This document shows, piece after piece, positions 7,609 through 14,822 of a stretch of 24,835 nt of DNA. The position numbers and the translations under genes were made by a program. Source of the DNA: CAYXGE01 sp964464435. GTDB taxonomy: Bacteria > Pseudomonadota > Gammaproteobacteria > Burkholderiales > Methylophilaceae. The notes below the pieces were generated by a model. The model was given only the letters and a program-made list of their open reading frames with translations. It did not search any database and was not told where the DNA came from. How positions within the stretch are numbered: the stretch's first letter is position 1; every line of letters starts with the position of its first letter. The DNA is taken from assembly GCA_964464435.1 (NCBI GenBank), contig CAYXGE010000020.1, positions 1-24,835 of the forward strand. Reading direction: 5' to 3'.

Positions 7609-8925
7609 ATGAGTAAAAACGTTGTAGTCATTGGTACGCAGTGGGGCGATGAGGGCAAAGGCAAAATAGTCGATTGGCTAACTGACCACGCCCAAGGCGT
7701 GGTGCGCTTTCAAGGTGGACATAATGCAGGCCATACTTTAGTGGTAGGGCAAGGCGCAGCACAACGGGTTTATAAGCTAAATTTGGTGCCATCAGGTATC
7801 GTGCGCGCAGGCGTGAATTGTTATATTGGTAACGGTGTTGTGTTAGATGCAGGTCATTTGTTATCTGAAATTGCAGCGCTTGAAAAAGATGGGTTAGAAG
7901 TTAAAAACCGTCTCAAAGTTAGCACAGGTTGCCCACTTATTTTAAGTCACCACGTTGCGCTAGACACCGCGCGTGAGGCAAAGCGTGCGGTTAAAATTGG
8001 CACTACAGGTAAAGGGATTGGCCCTACCTATGAAGATAAAGTGGCGCGTCGCGCCTTGCGGGTTTACGATTTATTTTACCCACAACGTTTTGCAGAAAAG
8101 CTCAAAGAAGTGATGGATTACCATAACTTTGTGCTGACTAATTATTTGGGTGCAAATGCCGTTGATTTTAATCAACAATACGACGCCAGTATGCAACATG
8201 CAGAAGCCTTAAAGCCAATGGTTGCGGATATCTCTGCGGAAATTTATGCAGCTAATGCCAGAGGTGAAAATTTGCTGTTTGAAGGCGCACAAGGTACTTT
8301 GCTGGATATAGACCACGGTACCTATCCGTATGTGACTTCAAGTAACTGTATTGCTGGCCAAGCTTCAGCAGGCACGGGCGTTGGTGCCAATATGTTGCAT
8401 TATGTGTTAGGTATTACCAAAGCCTATACCACACGTGTGGGTGGCGGGCCTTTCCCTAGCGAACTAGATATTGATACTGAAAGCGCACCAGGCTTTCAAA
8501 TGTCTACTAAAGGTAAAGAGATTGGCACAGTGACTAAACGTAAACGCCGCTGTGGTTGGTTTGATGCCGCAGCATTGAGACGTTCAGCCATGATTAATGG
8601 CCTGACTGGCTTGTGTATTACCAAGCTGGATGTGTTAGATGGTATCGCTGAACTCAATATCTGTGTGGGTTATGAGCTCGATGGCAAAAAGATTGATTTG
8701 TTACCGATAGGTGCAGATGATGTAGCGGGCTGTAAACCCATTTATGAAACTGTACCAGGTTGGTCTGAAAACACCTTTGGCGTCAAAACATGGGATGCAT
8801 TACCTAAAAATGCACAAAACTACCTTAAACGTTTAGAAGCAGTATGTGGCGTGCCGATTGCGATTGTTTCTACAGGCCCTGAGCGTGATGAGACGATTGT
8901 ATTAAACCACCCATTTGGAAAATAA
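7609..8925 (+). CDS. purA: Adenylosuccinate synthetase
   Basis: PurA joins IMP and aspartate with GTP hydrolysis to give adenylosuccinate, the first committed step to AMP. The 438-residue protein is full length. It shows the N-terminal phosphate-binding loop GTQWGDEGKGKIVDWL with the catalytic Asp, the IMP-binding segments GGHNAGHT and TTGKGIGPTYEDK, the RVGGGPFPSE segment, and the C-terminal base-recognition motif TKLDVLDG. The start ATG follows hisZ by 61 nt. The next gene (the dmrB-like flavoprotein) begins 3 nt after the stop, so expression of purA is probably coupled to the cofactor genes behind it. Confidence 0.97.
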   Translation: MSKNVVVIGTQWGDEGKGKIVDWLTDHAQGVVRFQGGHNAGHTLVVGQGAAQRVYKLNLVPSGIVRAGVNCYIGNGVVLDAGHLLSEIAALEKDGLEVKNRLKVSTGCPLILSHHVALDTAREAKRAVKIGTTGKGIGPTYEDKVARRALRVYDLFYPQRFAEKLKEVMDYHNFVLTNYLGANAVDFNQQYDASMQHAEALKPMVADISAEIYAANARGENLLFEGAQGTLLDIDHGTYPYVTSSNCIAGQASAGTGVGANMLHYVLGITKAYTTRVGGGPFPSELDIDTESAPGFQMSTKGKEIGTVTKRKRRCGWFDAAALRRSAMINGLTGLCITKLDVLDGIAELNICVGYELDGKKIDLLPIGADDVAGCKPIYETVPGWSENTFGVKTWDALPKNAQNYLKRLEAVCGVPIAIVSTGPERDETIVLNHPFGK

Positions 8926-8928
8926 CAC

Positions 8929-9507
8929 GTGACACAGCCCGAGAATAAAAGACTCGCTTGGGCAATCACTGGCTCAGGTCATTACTTACGAGAATCCTTA
9001 GCCATCCTGCAAGGCCTGCAAAATGTAGATGTGTTTTTAAGTCGTGCAGCTGCAGAAATTATTCAGCAGTATGGTTTTCAGGCACAACTAGAGGCCACAG
9101 GTCATAAAATTTACCAAGACAAAACCGCCAGCAGTGTGCCTGTAGAAATGTTCTATCAAGGTAAGTATCACACGCTGGTGATTTCTCCCGCCACTTCAAA
9201 TACCATTGCCAAAATGGCCTATGGCTTTTCTGATAGTTTAGTCACTAACTTGTTTGCTCAAGCTGGCAAAACAAGGGTGCCAAGTATTGTATTTGCTTGC
9301 GATACCGAGCCAGAGCAAGCGGGCGCTTATATTGAATCAGAGGCGCCACGTGAGAATATTGTACAGGTATATCCACGCCAAATTGATTTAGACAATGTGC
9401 AAAAGCTCAAACATTTTGAAGTCACTACAGTGGTTGCCAATATGCAAGCGCTAGAAGCGGCTATCAAAGCACGTATTCACCAAGTAAGTGCGCAACTTGC
9501 CGTGTAA
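8929..9507 (+). CDS. dmrB: Flavoprotein, probable dihydromethanopterin reductase (acceptor) DmrB
   Basis: DmrB-type (AfpA-like) flavoproteins reduce dihydromethanopterin to tetrahydromethanopterin, the last step in making the C1 carrier H4MPT, using FMN and an external electron donor. The 192-residue protein has the flavoprotein (Dfp/UbiX-like) fold signature: an N-terminal WAITGSGHYLRES segment for phosphate/flavin binding, VDVFLSRAA, and the central SPATSNTIAKMAYGFSDSLVTN motif typical of FMN-binding decarboxylase-like flavoproteins. It begins with GTG 3 nt after purA, with GGAA 8 nt upstream, and is followed 3 nt later by a dihydropteroate-synthase-like gene. Location in a C1-cofactor block favours DmrB over pantothenate (CoaC) or prenyl-transfer (UbiX) flavoproteins. 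The exact electron donor cannot be told from sequence. Confidence 0.8.
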   Translation: MTQPENKRLAWAITGSGHYLRESLAILQGLQNVDVFLSRAAAEIIQQYGFQAQLEATGHKIYQDKTASSVPVEMFYQGKYHTLVISPATSNTIAKMAYGFSDSLVTNLFAQAGKTRVPSIVFACDTEPEQAGAYIESEAPRENIVQVYPRQIDLDNVQKLKHFEVTTVVANMQALEAAIKARIHQVSAQLAV

Positions 9508-9510
9508 ACA

Positions 9511-10902
9511 ATGGCAAAAAATGTCCTTTTTCTAACGGGTAAGCTAGCAGAAAAAAGTCTGCAAAAAGTGTTAGATCACATTCAACCTGATTTTAAATAT
9601 CGTATTGCGCAAATAGGCGTTTCAGTTGCCGCGCTGATGACCCCAGAACTGATTGCGCGCCGTCTAACTGATACAGGTGATGCTGACAGTGTCATTGTGC
9701 CAGGCTTATGTCGTGGTGATATTAAAGCACTAGAAAATAAGTACGGTATACCTGTTGAGCGTGGGCCGGAAGATTTAAAAGACTTACCACAATACTTTGG
9801 TAAAGCTGGAAAAACCTCAGATTTATCACACTATGATGTGGATATTTTTGCTGAAATTGTAGAAGCGCCACAACTTAGCGTAGAAGGTATTATTCTTCGA
9901 GCACAAGCTTACCAAATGCAAGGTGCCAATGTCATCGATTTAGGCTGTTTGCCAAACACACCATTTCCACATTTAACAGAATCCATTCAAGCACTTAAAG
10001 AACTAGGCTTGAAAGTAAGTGTAGATTCGCTTAACCCGCAAGATTTATTGTTGGCAGGCCAATCAGGTGCGGATTATTTATTGAGTCTTACAGAAAAAAC
10101 CCTATGGATTGCAGATGAAGTTACCGCAACGCCAATACTTATTCCCACTAAACCAGGAAATCTACGTTCACTTTATCGCGCTATTGATGCAATGCAAGCA
10201 AAAGGTAAGCCCTTTATTGCCGATGCTATTTTAGACCCGATTCCGTTTGGATTTACTGAGTCAATTGTGCGTTACCACAAGCTGCGTAAGCGTTATCCTG
10301 ATATAAAAATCATGATGGGTGTGGGTAATTTAACAGAGTTGACCGATGCCGATACTACAGGCATCAATGCCATACTATTTGGCATGATTAGCGAGCTGCA
10401 TATTAATGCGGTGCTTGCCACATCAGTCAGTCCGCATGCAATCAATGCAGTTGCCGAAGCCGATATTGCAAGGCGTGTGATGTATGCCGCACGTGAGGAT
10501 AGGCGTTTGCCACGTGATTACAGCCAGGGGCTTACTGCGCTACACGACCGAAGGCCATTTCCTTATAGTTCAACAGAAATTGCTGAGTTTGCCGCGCAAA
10601 TTAAAGACCCAAGTTTTCGTATTCAAGTAAGCGAAGAAGGCATGCATATTTACAACCGAGATGGCCTATTTCAAGCCACTGACCCATTTGCACTATACCC
10701 AGATTTAAAAGTAGAGGATGACGCTTCACATGCTTTTTATCTGGGTGTGGAGTTGGCGCGTGCGCAAATCGCATGGCAACTCAAAAAACGCTACAATCAA
10801 GATGAAGAATTGCAATGGGGTATTCATACAAAACCCAAAGCGCCAGAGGCTAGAATTGCGCATCGCGATGCCTCTCTTAAAGAGAAAAAAGAAAAAAAGT
10901 AA
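9511..10902 (+). CDS. Dihydropteroate synthase-like protein of the H4MPT cluster
   Basis: This 463-residue protein belongs to the 'dihydropteroate synthase-related' family (TIGR00284 type) found in methanogens and H4MPT-using methylotrophs. An N-terminal domain of about 130 residues (NVLFLTGKLAEKSLQKVL, PGLCRGDIKALE, ERGPEDLKDLPQYFG) precedes a DHPS-like TIM barrel. The barrel carries AQAYQMQGANVIDLGC, LKVSVDSLNPQDLL, FIADAILDPIPFGF and KIMMGVGNLTELTDAD, and a C-terminal region ends in a Lys/Glu-rich tail. Ordinary folate DHPS is about 280 residues and lacks the N-terminal domain, so this is not FolP. It probably acts in formation of the pterin-arylamine bond or a nearby step of H4MPT synthesis, but its reaction is not established to my knowledge. 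It overlaps the DUF447 gene by 1 nt (TAATG). Confidence 0.85.
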   Translation: MAKNVLFLTGKLAEKSLQKVLDHIQPDFKYRIAQIGVSVAALMTPELIARRLTDTGDADSVIVPGLCRGDIKALENKYGIPVERGPEDLKDLPQYFGKAGKTSDLSHYDVDIFAEIVEAPQLSVEGIILRAQAYQMQGANVIDLGCLPNTPFPHLTESIQALKELGLKVSVDSLNPQDLLLAGQSGADYLLSLTEKTLWIADEVTATPILIPTKPGNLRSLYRAIDAMQAKGKPFIADAILDPIPFGFTESIVRYHKLRKRYPDIKIMMGVGNLTELTDADTTGINAILFGMISELHINAVLATSVSPHAINAVAEADIARRVMYAAREDRRLPRDYSQGLTALHDRRPFPYSSTEIAEFAAQIKDPSFRIQVSEEGMHIYNRDGLFQATDPFALYPDLKVEDDASHAFYLGVELARAQIAWQLKKRYNQDEELQWGIHTKPKAPEARIAHRDASLKEKKEKK

Positions 10903-11486
10903 TGCCAGAAATGATTTATGAAACGATAGTAATTTCTACAGATGCGCAGGGTCTAGCGCATATTGCGCCGTTTGGCATAAAAGAACGGGATGGTTATATT
11001 GTCATCTCTCCATTTCGCCCATCAAGTAGCTTAGATAACTTGCTTTCACAGAAAACTGCCACACTTAATCTTACTGATGATGTGCGTGTATTTGCAGGGG
11101 CGCTTACCAATAGGCGAGATTGGGCAATAGAGTCTGCAGAACATATCAACGGATTTAGGCTTGAATGTGCTTTAGCTCATAAAGAACTGGTGTTAGACCA
11201 TGTGGTAGAAGATGCACTAAGGCCACAACTCTATTTTAAAGTTGTGCATCATGCTCAGCATAGCCCCTTTAAAGGATTTAATCGTGCACAGGCGGCGGTC
11301 ATTGAATTGGCGGTTTTGGTGAGTCGTTTGCATATGTTGCCTAGAGAAAAAATCGATGATGAAATGGCATACTTAAAGATCGCCATAGACAAAACCGCAG
11401 GTGAGCGAGAATTACAAGCTTGGCAATGGTTGTGTGAGCGAATTGAAAACTATCGTGCAGAAGCAAGTGGAGAAAATCTAGCATGA
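10902..11486 (+). CDS. DUF447 family protein of the H4MPT cluster
   Basis: A 194-residue soluble protein matching my memory of the DUF447 family, shared by methanogenic archaea and H4MPT-dependent methylotrophs. The N-terminal part (IVISTDAQGLAHIAPFGIKERDG, then ISPFRPSSSLDNLL) resembles a flavin-reductase-like split barrel: the pattern of a short greeting strand followed by APFG is common to FMN-binding barrels. The middle holds the family block NRRDWAIESAEHINGFRLECAL, and a helical C-terminal third contains SPFKGFNRAQAAVIELAVLVSRLHML. The family's biochemical role is not known; its association with H4MPT genes suggests a step in that pathway. The start overlaps the preceding stop by 1 nt (an alternative ATG is 9 nt downstream), and the gene overlaps mfnB by 4 nt (ATGA), so translational coupling is likely. 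Confidence 0.8.
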   Translation: MPEMIYETIVISTDAQGLAHIAPFGIKERDGYIVISPFRPSSSLDNLLSQKTATLNLTDDVRVFAGALTNRRDWAIESAEHINGFRLECALAHKELVLDHVVEDALRPQLYFKVVHHAQHSPFKGFNRAQAAVIELAVLVSRLHMLPREKIDDEMAYLKIAIDKTAGERELQAWQWLCERIENYRAEASGENLA

Positions 11487-12181
11487 CGCAAATGTTAGCA
11501 AGTGTGATGTCGTTAGCAGAAGCGGAAATGGTCCTAGATGCTGGTGTGGATATCGTTGATTTAAAAGACCCTAATCAAGGTGCATTAGGTGCATTGCCAA
11601 TTGATATAGTTCGTGACATTGTTAAACTCATCAATCGTAGAGTAATGGTAAGCGCCACGATTGGGGATTTGCCCATGCACCCCACTTTAATTGCCAACAA
11701 AGTGATTGAAATGAGTAATACTGGTGTTGATATCGTTAAAGTCGGCTTATTTGGACACGAGAACCACCAAGAGGTACTAGCATCGCTTATGCCATGTATT
11801 GAAAGGGGAATCAAAATTGTTCTGGTGTTGTTCGCTGATGAACAACCAGACCTTAACTTAACCAATTTAACAGGTACAAATGTATTTGGGGTGATGCTGG
11901 ATACCAAAACTAAATCTGAGAAAAATTTGCTAAATTTCATGCATTACAATGATTTACAAAGCTTTATTCATAAAGCGAGTAAAATAAAAGCATTCACAGG
12001 TCTAGCTGGTTCGTTAAATATTGATTCGCTTCAATTATTAACCGATGTGCAACCAGATTTTTTAGGGTTTAGGGGTGCATTGTGCAAACAGCAACAACGT
12101 ACCAACCAACTTGATAAATCGTCAATAATTGCAATAAAAACCTTGTTGCAAAAAAGCAACAAGGTTGCCAGAATTGCCTAG
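11483..12181 (+). CDS. mfnB: (5-formylfuran-3-yl)methyl phosphate synthase MfnB
   Basis: MfnB (formerly DUF556) condenses two glyceraldehyde-3-phosphate molecules into the furan precursor of methanofuran, the formyl carrier of the H4MPT route. The 232-residue TIM-barrel protein keeps the family's catalytic pattern: Lys28 in DIVDLKDPNQGALG, Lys86 in DIVKVGLFG, and Asp140/Lys144 in MLDTKTK, with spacing like that of the archaeal enzyme. GLAGSLNIDSLQLL and PDFLGFRGALC near the C-terminus form the phosphate-binding end of the barrel. It overlaps the DUF447 gene by 4 nt and closes the cofactor block. An unusual feature is a perfect 11-bp hairpin (12139-12166) that forms part of the last codons, encoding the tail after the barrel. 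Confidence 0.88.
   Translation: MTQMLASVMSLAEAEMVLDAGVDIVDLKDPNQGALGALPIDIVRDIVKLINRRVMVSATIGDLPMHPTLIANKVIEMSNTGVDIVKVGLFGHENHQEVLASLMPCIERGIKIVLVLFADEQPDLNLTNLTGTNVFGVMLDTKTKSEKNLLNFMHYNDLQSFIHKASKIKAFTGLAGSLNIDSLQLLTDVQPDFLGFRGALCKQQQRTNQLDKSSIIAIKTLLQKSNKVARIA
12139..12166 (-). terminator. Perfect 11-bp hairpin in the mfnB 3' end, terminator-like on the minus strand
   Basis: AACCTTGTTGC, a six-A loop, then GCAACAAGGTT form a perfect stem of 11 bp. On the minus strand the stem is followed by TTTATT, giving the look of an intrinsic terminator against transcripts coming from the right. On the plus strand no T-run follows (GCCAGAATTGCC), so as a plus-strand structure it would be a 3'-end hairpin of the mfnB message rather than a classical terminator. 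It lies inside the coding frame. Confidence 0.5.
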
Positions 12182-12207
12182 TCTATGGGTTTTGTAAAAA
12201 GCATGGG

Positions 12208-12236
12208 TTGCCAAATAGCAAACCTTAAAGTACTAT
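12208..12236 (+). promoter_or_regulatory. Promoter of the ompA-like gene
   Basis: TTGCCA and TACTAT are separated by exactly 17 nt, a good sigma-70 promoter, with a predicted start near 12243 and a leader of about 31 nt. The -35 lies in an imperfect inverted repeat (GGTTGC at 12206-12211 with GCAAACC at 12218-12224), which could be an operator. Confidence 0.6.
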
Positions 12237-12273
12237 TCGTTATGTAGTTGTCAACCAACAAGGGGTGATTGGA

Positions 12274-13383
12274 ATGAAAAAAAATATGATTAATTTAGCT
12301 GTAGCTTCAGTATTGGGCTTAGCTTCTCTCTCAGCAACTGCTGATGATTCTTTCTTAGGTTCTTGGTACGCATTGCCAGGTATCAGTGCGATGAACACTG
12401 ACAGTGATATAGATTCTAACACTGCTGGTGGTGGTTTCTTGAAACTAGGTAAACAGTTAAGTGAGCATTGGGACATTCAAACGGGTATTAGTCATAACCG
12501 TGGTAGCGAAGACTCAAACGTCTTTACTCGTGGTGACTACAAACAAACGATGTTTGGCGTAGATGCGCTTTATATGTTTAGCCGTGATAAATTCCGTCCT
12601 TTCTTGCTAGCTGGTTTAGGCGGTGGTAAAAATTATACTGATTATGGTCCTGGTTTAGCTGGTTTAAAAAGAGACAATAAAACATGGATGGGTAATTTGG
12701 GTTTAGGTGCTCAATACTTATTCAATGATACATTTGGCTTACAAGCTGATTTACGTCAACAATGGACTAAAGCAATTGTTGGAACACCTGGCAATAGAGA
12801 TTTTGAAGGTGTAAGCAATACACTATTTAATCTTGGTGGTATTATCAATTTTGGAGCACCGAAAAAAGTTGCTATGGCTGAACCAGAACCAATGCCAGCT
12901 CCAGAACCAGCACCATATGTTGCCCCTGAGCCAGCTCCTGAACCTGCGCCAGCACCTGCGCCAGCACCTGAACCAGTTGCTTGCAAACCAACCATGGAAA
13001 CTATCACGATTGAAGCTGAAGAGTTGTTTGGCTTTGATAAAGCGGCACTTAAAGCAGAAGGTCGAGCAGCATTGGATGAAGCAGCTGAGAAAATTAAAGC
13101 TAATCCAGATGTAGGTGTTGTATTGGTAACTGGTCATACTGATCGTATTGGTAGTGATAAATACAATCAAAAACTTTCAGAGCGTCGTGCTAAGCAAGTT
13201 AAAGCTTACTTGGTATCACAGGGTGTTGAAGAAGCTCGCCTAGAACCTATCGGTAAAGGTGAATCTGAGCCTAAAGTTGATTGCGCAGGCGTGAAAGGTA
13301 AAAAAGCATTGGTTGACTGCTTAGCACCTAACCGTCGTGTTGAATTAAGTGCGAAAGCAGAACGTGAAGCAGGTTGTAACTAA
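12274..13383 (+). CDS. OmpA-family outer-membrane protein
   Basis: The 369-residue precursor begins with a clear Sec signal peptide (MKKNMINLAVASVLGLASLSATA, cleavage likely before DDSF). A beta-barrel of about 175 residues follows (GSWYALPGISAMNTDSDID to NLGGIINFGAPKK). A Pro/Glu/Ala linker of about 35 residues then leads to a C-terminal OmpA/MotB peptidoglycan-binding domain. That domain has FGFDKAALKAEGRAAL, GHTDRIGSDKYNQKLSERRA with the diaminopimelate-binding Asp290 and Arg305, and a paired-Cys segment (KVDCAGVKG, VDCLAPNRRVEL). It ties the outer membrane to the wall. ATG 12274 is preferred over an in-frame GTG at 12265 because AAGGGG sits 8 nt before it and the signal peptide starts there. 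It has its own promoter and a strong terminator, as expected for an abundant single-gene unit. Confidence 0.95.
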   Translation: MKKNMINLAVASVLGLASLSATADDSFLGSWYALPGISAMNTDSDIDSNTAGGGFLKLGKQLSEHWDIQTGISHNRGSEDSNVFTRGDYKQTMFGVDALYMFSRDKFRPFLLAGLGGGKNYTDYGPGLAGLKRDNKTWMGNLGLGAQYLFNDTFGLQADLRQQWTKAIVGTPGNRDFEGVSNTLFNLGGIINFGAPKKVAMAEPEPMPAPEPAPYVAPEPAPEPAPAPAPAPEPVACKPTMETITIEAEELFGFDKAALKAEGRAALDEAAEKIKANPDVGVVLVTGHTDRIGSDKYNQKLSERRAKQVKAYLVSQGVEEARLEPIGKGESEPKVDCAGVKGKKALVDCLAPNRRVELSAKAEREAGCN

Positions 13384-13412
13384 GCTTCTAGATTAGATTA
13401 ATTTTAATCTCT

Positions 13413-13442
13413 AAAAAGCCTCGCATTGCGAGGCTTTTTTTT
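13413..13442 (+). terminator. Strong intrinsic terminator after the ompA-like gene
   Basis: AAAAAGCCTCGC-ATT-GCGAGGCTTTTT is a perfect GC-rich stem with a 3-nt loop, ending in a run of eight T. A run of A on the other side makes it usable in both directions. A smaller AT-only hairpin (AGATTAA/TTAATCT, 13395-13410) precedes it. Confidence 0.93.
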
Positions 13443-13484
13443 GCTTGTCGGTTTATACTTAATCTTTATTTAAATGGTTAACCT

Positions 13485-14822
13485 ATGACTGATATTGAAC
13501 TGTTAATTGAGCCAGAATGGCTGATACAGGTTGTGCCAAACTGCAATGTGCAAACAGGTATGGTAGTCGCTGTTCATGCTGAAAAAATTGTTGAAGTTTT
13601 ACCTAAAGCTGAAGCGTTACTAAAGTATCAGGCAAAACAGCATCTCTGTTTAGATGGACAGATTCTGTTGCCAGGCTTTATTAATTTGCATACCCATGCT
13701 GCAATGAGCTTAATGCGTGGTTTAGCTGATGATCAACCGTTGATGACTTGGTTGAACCAACATATTTGGCCCGTTGAAGCTGAATTGATGTCAGAAGAGT
13801 TTGTTTATGACGGCAGTTTATTAGCTGCTGCAGAAATGCTGATGGGCGGTATTACATGCTTTAATGATATGTATTTTTACCCGCAAGCTACGGCTTATGC
13901 AGCTATGAAATCTGGGATACGTGCACGTTTAGGCTTGGTGGTTTTAGAGTTTGCAAGCCCCTATGCAAATGATGCAGAAGATTATATTCAACGTGGATTA
14001 GATGCACGTGATGCATGGCGTGACAAACCTTTAATCTCATCTTGTTTTGCGCCGCATGCACCTTATACAGTAGAAGATGCTACATTTGAAAAAGTGATGA
14101 CCTATGCTGAGCAGCTAAATCTTGCAATACATACGCATTTGCATGAAACCCAAGATGAAGTGTCACAAAGTATTGCTAAGTACCAAGTATCACCGATATA
14201 TCGTTTTAAACAATTAGGCTTATTAGGCCCTAATTTTATAGCCGCACATTGTGTACACATGCAAGCACTTGAAATTGAACTGTTGGCAGAGTATGGTTGC
14301 AAAATTGCTCATTGCCCAACTTCAAACTTAAAGTTAGCAAGTGGTATTGCACCAATTAGCCATATGCATCAACAAGGTATTATGATTGGTTTAGGCACAG
14401 ATGGCGCAGCGAGTAATAATCGCTTAGATATGCTTTCTGAAATGCGCCTTTCTGCTTTGTTAGCTAAAGCAGTATCTTCTAATGCAGCGAGTATACCAGC
14501 GCAAGAAGCACTTAAAATGGCGACTATTAACGCAGCAATCGCCATGGGCATGGAAGAACAAATTGGCTCAATAGAGGCAGGTAAATATGCTGATATGGTG
14601 GCTATCAAATTAAATGGTATTGAATGTAGCCCTTGTTTTGATCCTTTATCACATCTAGTCTATGTGGCTGGACGAGAACATGTTACGCACACTTGGGTAG
14701 CTGGTTCATTAAGATATCAAAAACTTGCACAACAACCTGGTGTCTATGCTGATATCGAACCCTCAGAATTAAAGGAAATTACAACAAAATGGACCAGCAG
14801 AATGAGTCGGTACAGAGCATGA
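13485..14822 (+). CDS. mtaD: TRZ/ATZ-family amidohydrolase, probable 5'-methylthioadenosine/S-adenosylhomocysteine deaminase
   Basis: A 445-residue metal-dependent amidohydrolase of the MTA/SAH deaminase group, which converts adenosyl thioethers to inosyl derivatives. Metal and catalytic residues are all present: His69 and His71 in NLHTHAAMSLMRG, His218 with Glu221 in HTHLHET, His255 in AAHCVHM, and Asp306 in GLGTDGAASNN. The composite beta-sandwich is seen at both ends (start of the protein; YADMVAIKL near the C-terminus). The gene starts 42 nt after the terminator with a weak ribosome-binding site and overlaps ubiG. That partnership is common in betaproteobacteria. UbiG makes S-adenosylhomocysteine, so a SAH-processing neighbour makes sense, but this link is inference. 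Other deaminase substrates (for example guanine or N-ethylammeline-like compounds) cannot be excluded. Confidence 0.88.
   Translation: MTDIELLIEPEWLIQVVPNCNVQTGMVVAVHAEKIVEVLPKAEALLKYQAKQHLCLDGQILLPGFINLHTHAAMSLMRGLADDQPLMTWLNQHIWPVEAELMSEEFVYDGSLLAAAEMLMGGITCFNDMYFYPQATAYAAMKSGIRARLGLVVLEFASPYANDAEDYIQRGLDARDAWRDKPLISSCFAPHAPYTVEDATFEKVMTYAEQLNLAIHTHLHETQDEVSQSIAKYQVSPIYRFKQLGLLGPNFIAAHCVHMQALEIELLAEYGCKIAHCPTSNLKLASGIAPISHMHQQGIMIGLGTDGAASNNRLDMLSEMRLSALLAKAVSSNAASIPAQEALKMATINAAIAMGMEEQIGSIEAGKYADMVAIKLNGIECSPCFDPLSHLVYVAGREHVTHTWVAGSLRYQKLAQQPGVYADIEPSELKEITTKWTSRMSRYRA

Noticed and set aside
12883..12981. Short tandem-like repeat of Pro/Ala/Glu codons, considered as a DNA repeat element
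   Set aside because: It encodes the usual Pro-rich hinge of OmpA-type proteins; the repeat is imperfect at DNA level and explained by protein composition.
12756..13170. Open frames on the minus strand through the ompA-like linker (Gly/Ala/Ser-rich) and other frames there
   Set aside because: They are the antisense reading of the Pro/Glu/Ala repeat codons; low complexity and no start signals. The OmpA frame explains the region fully.
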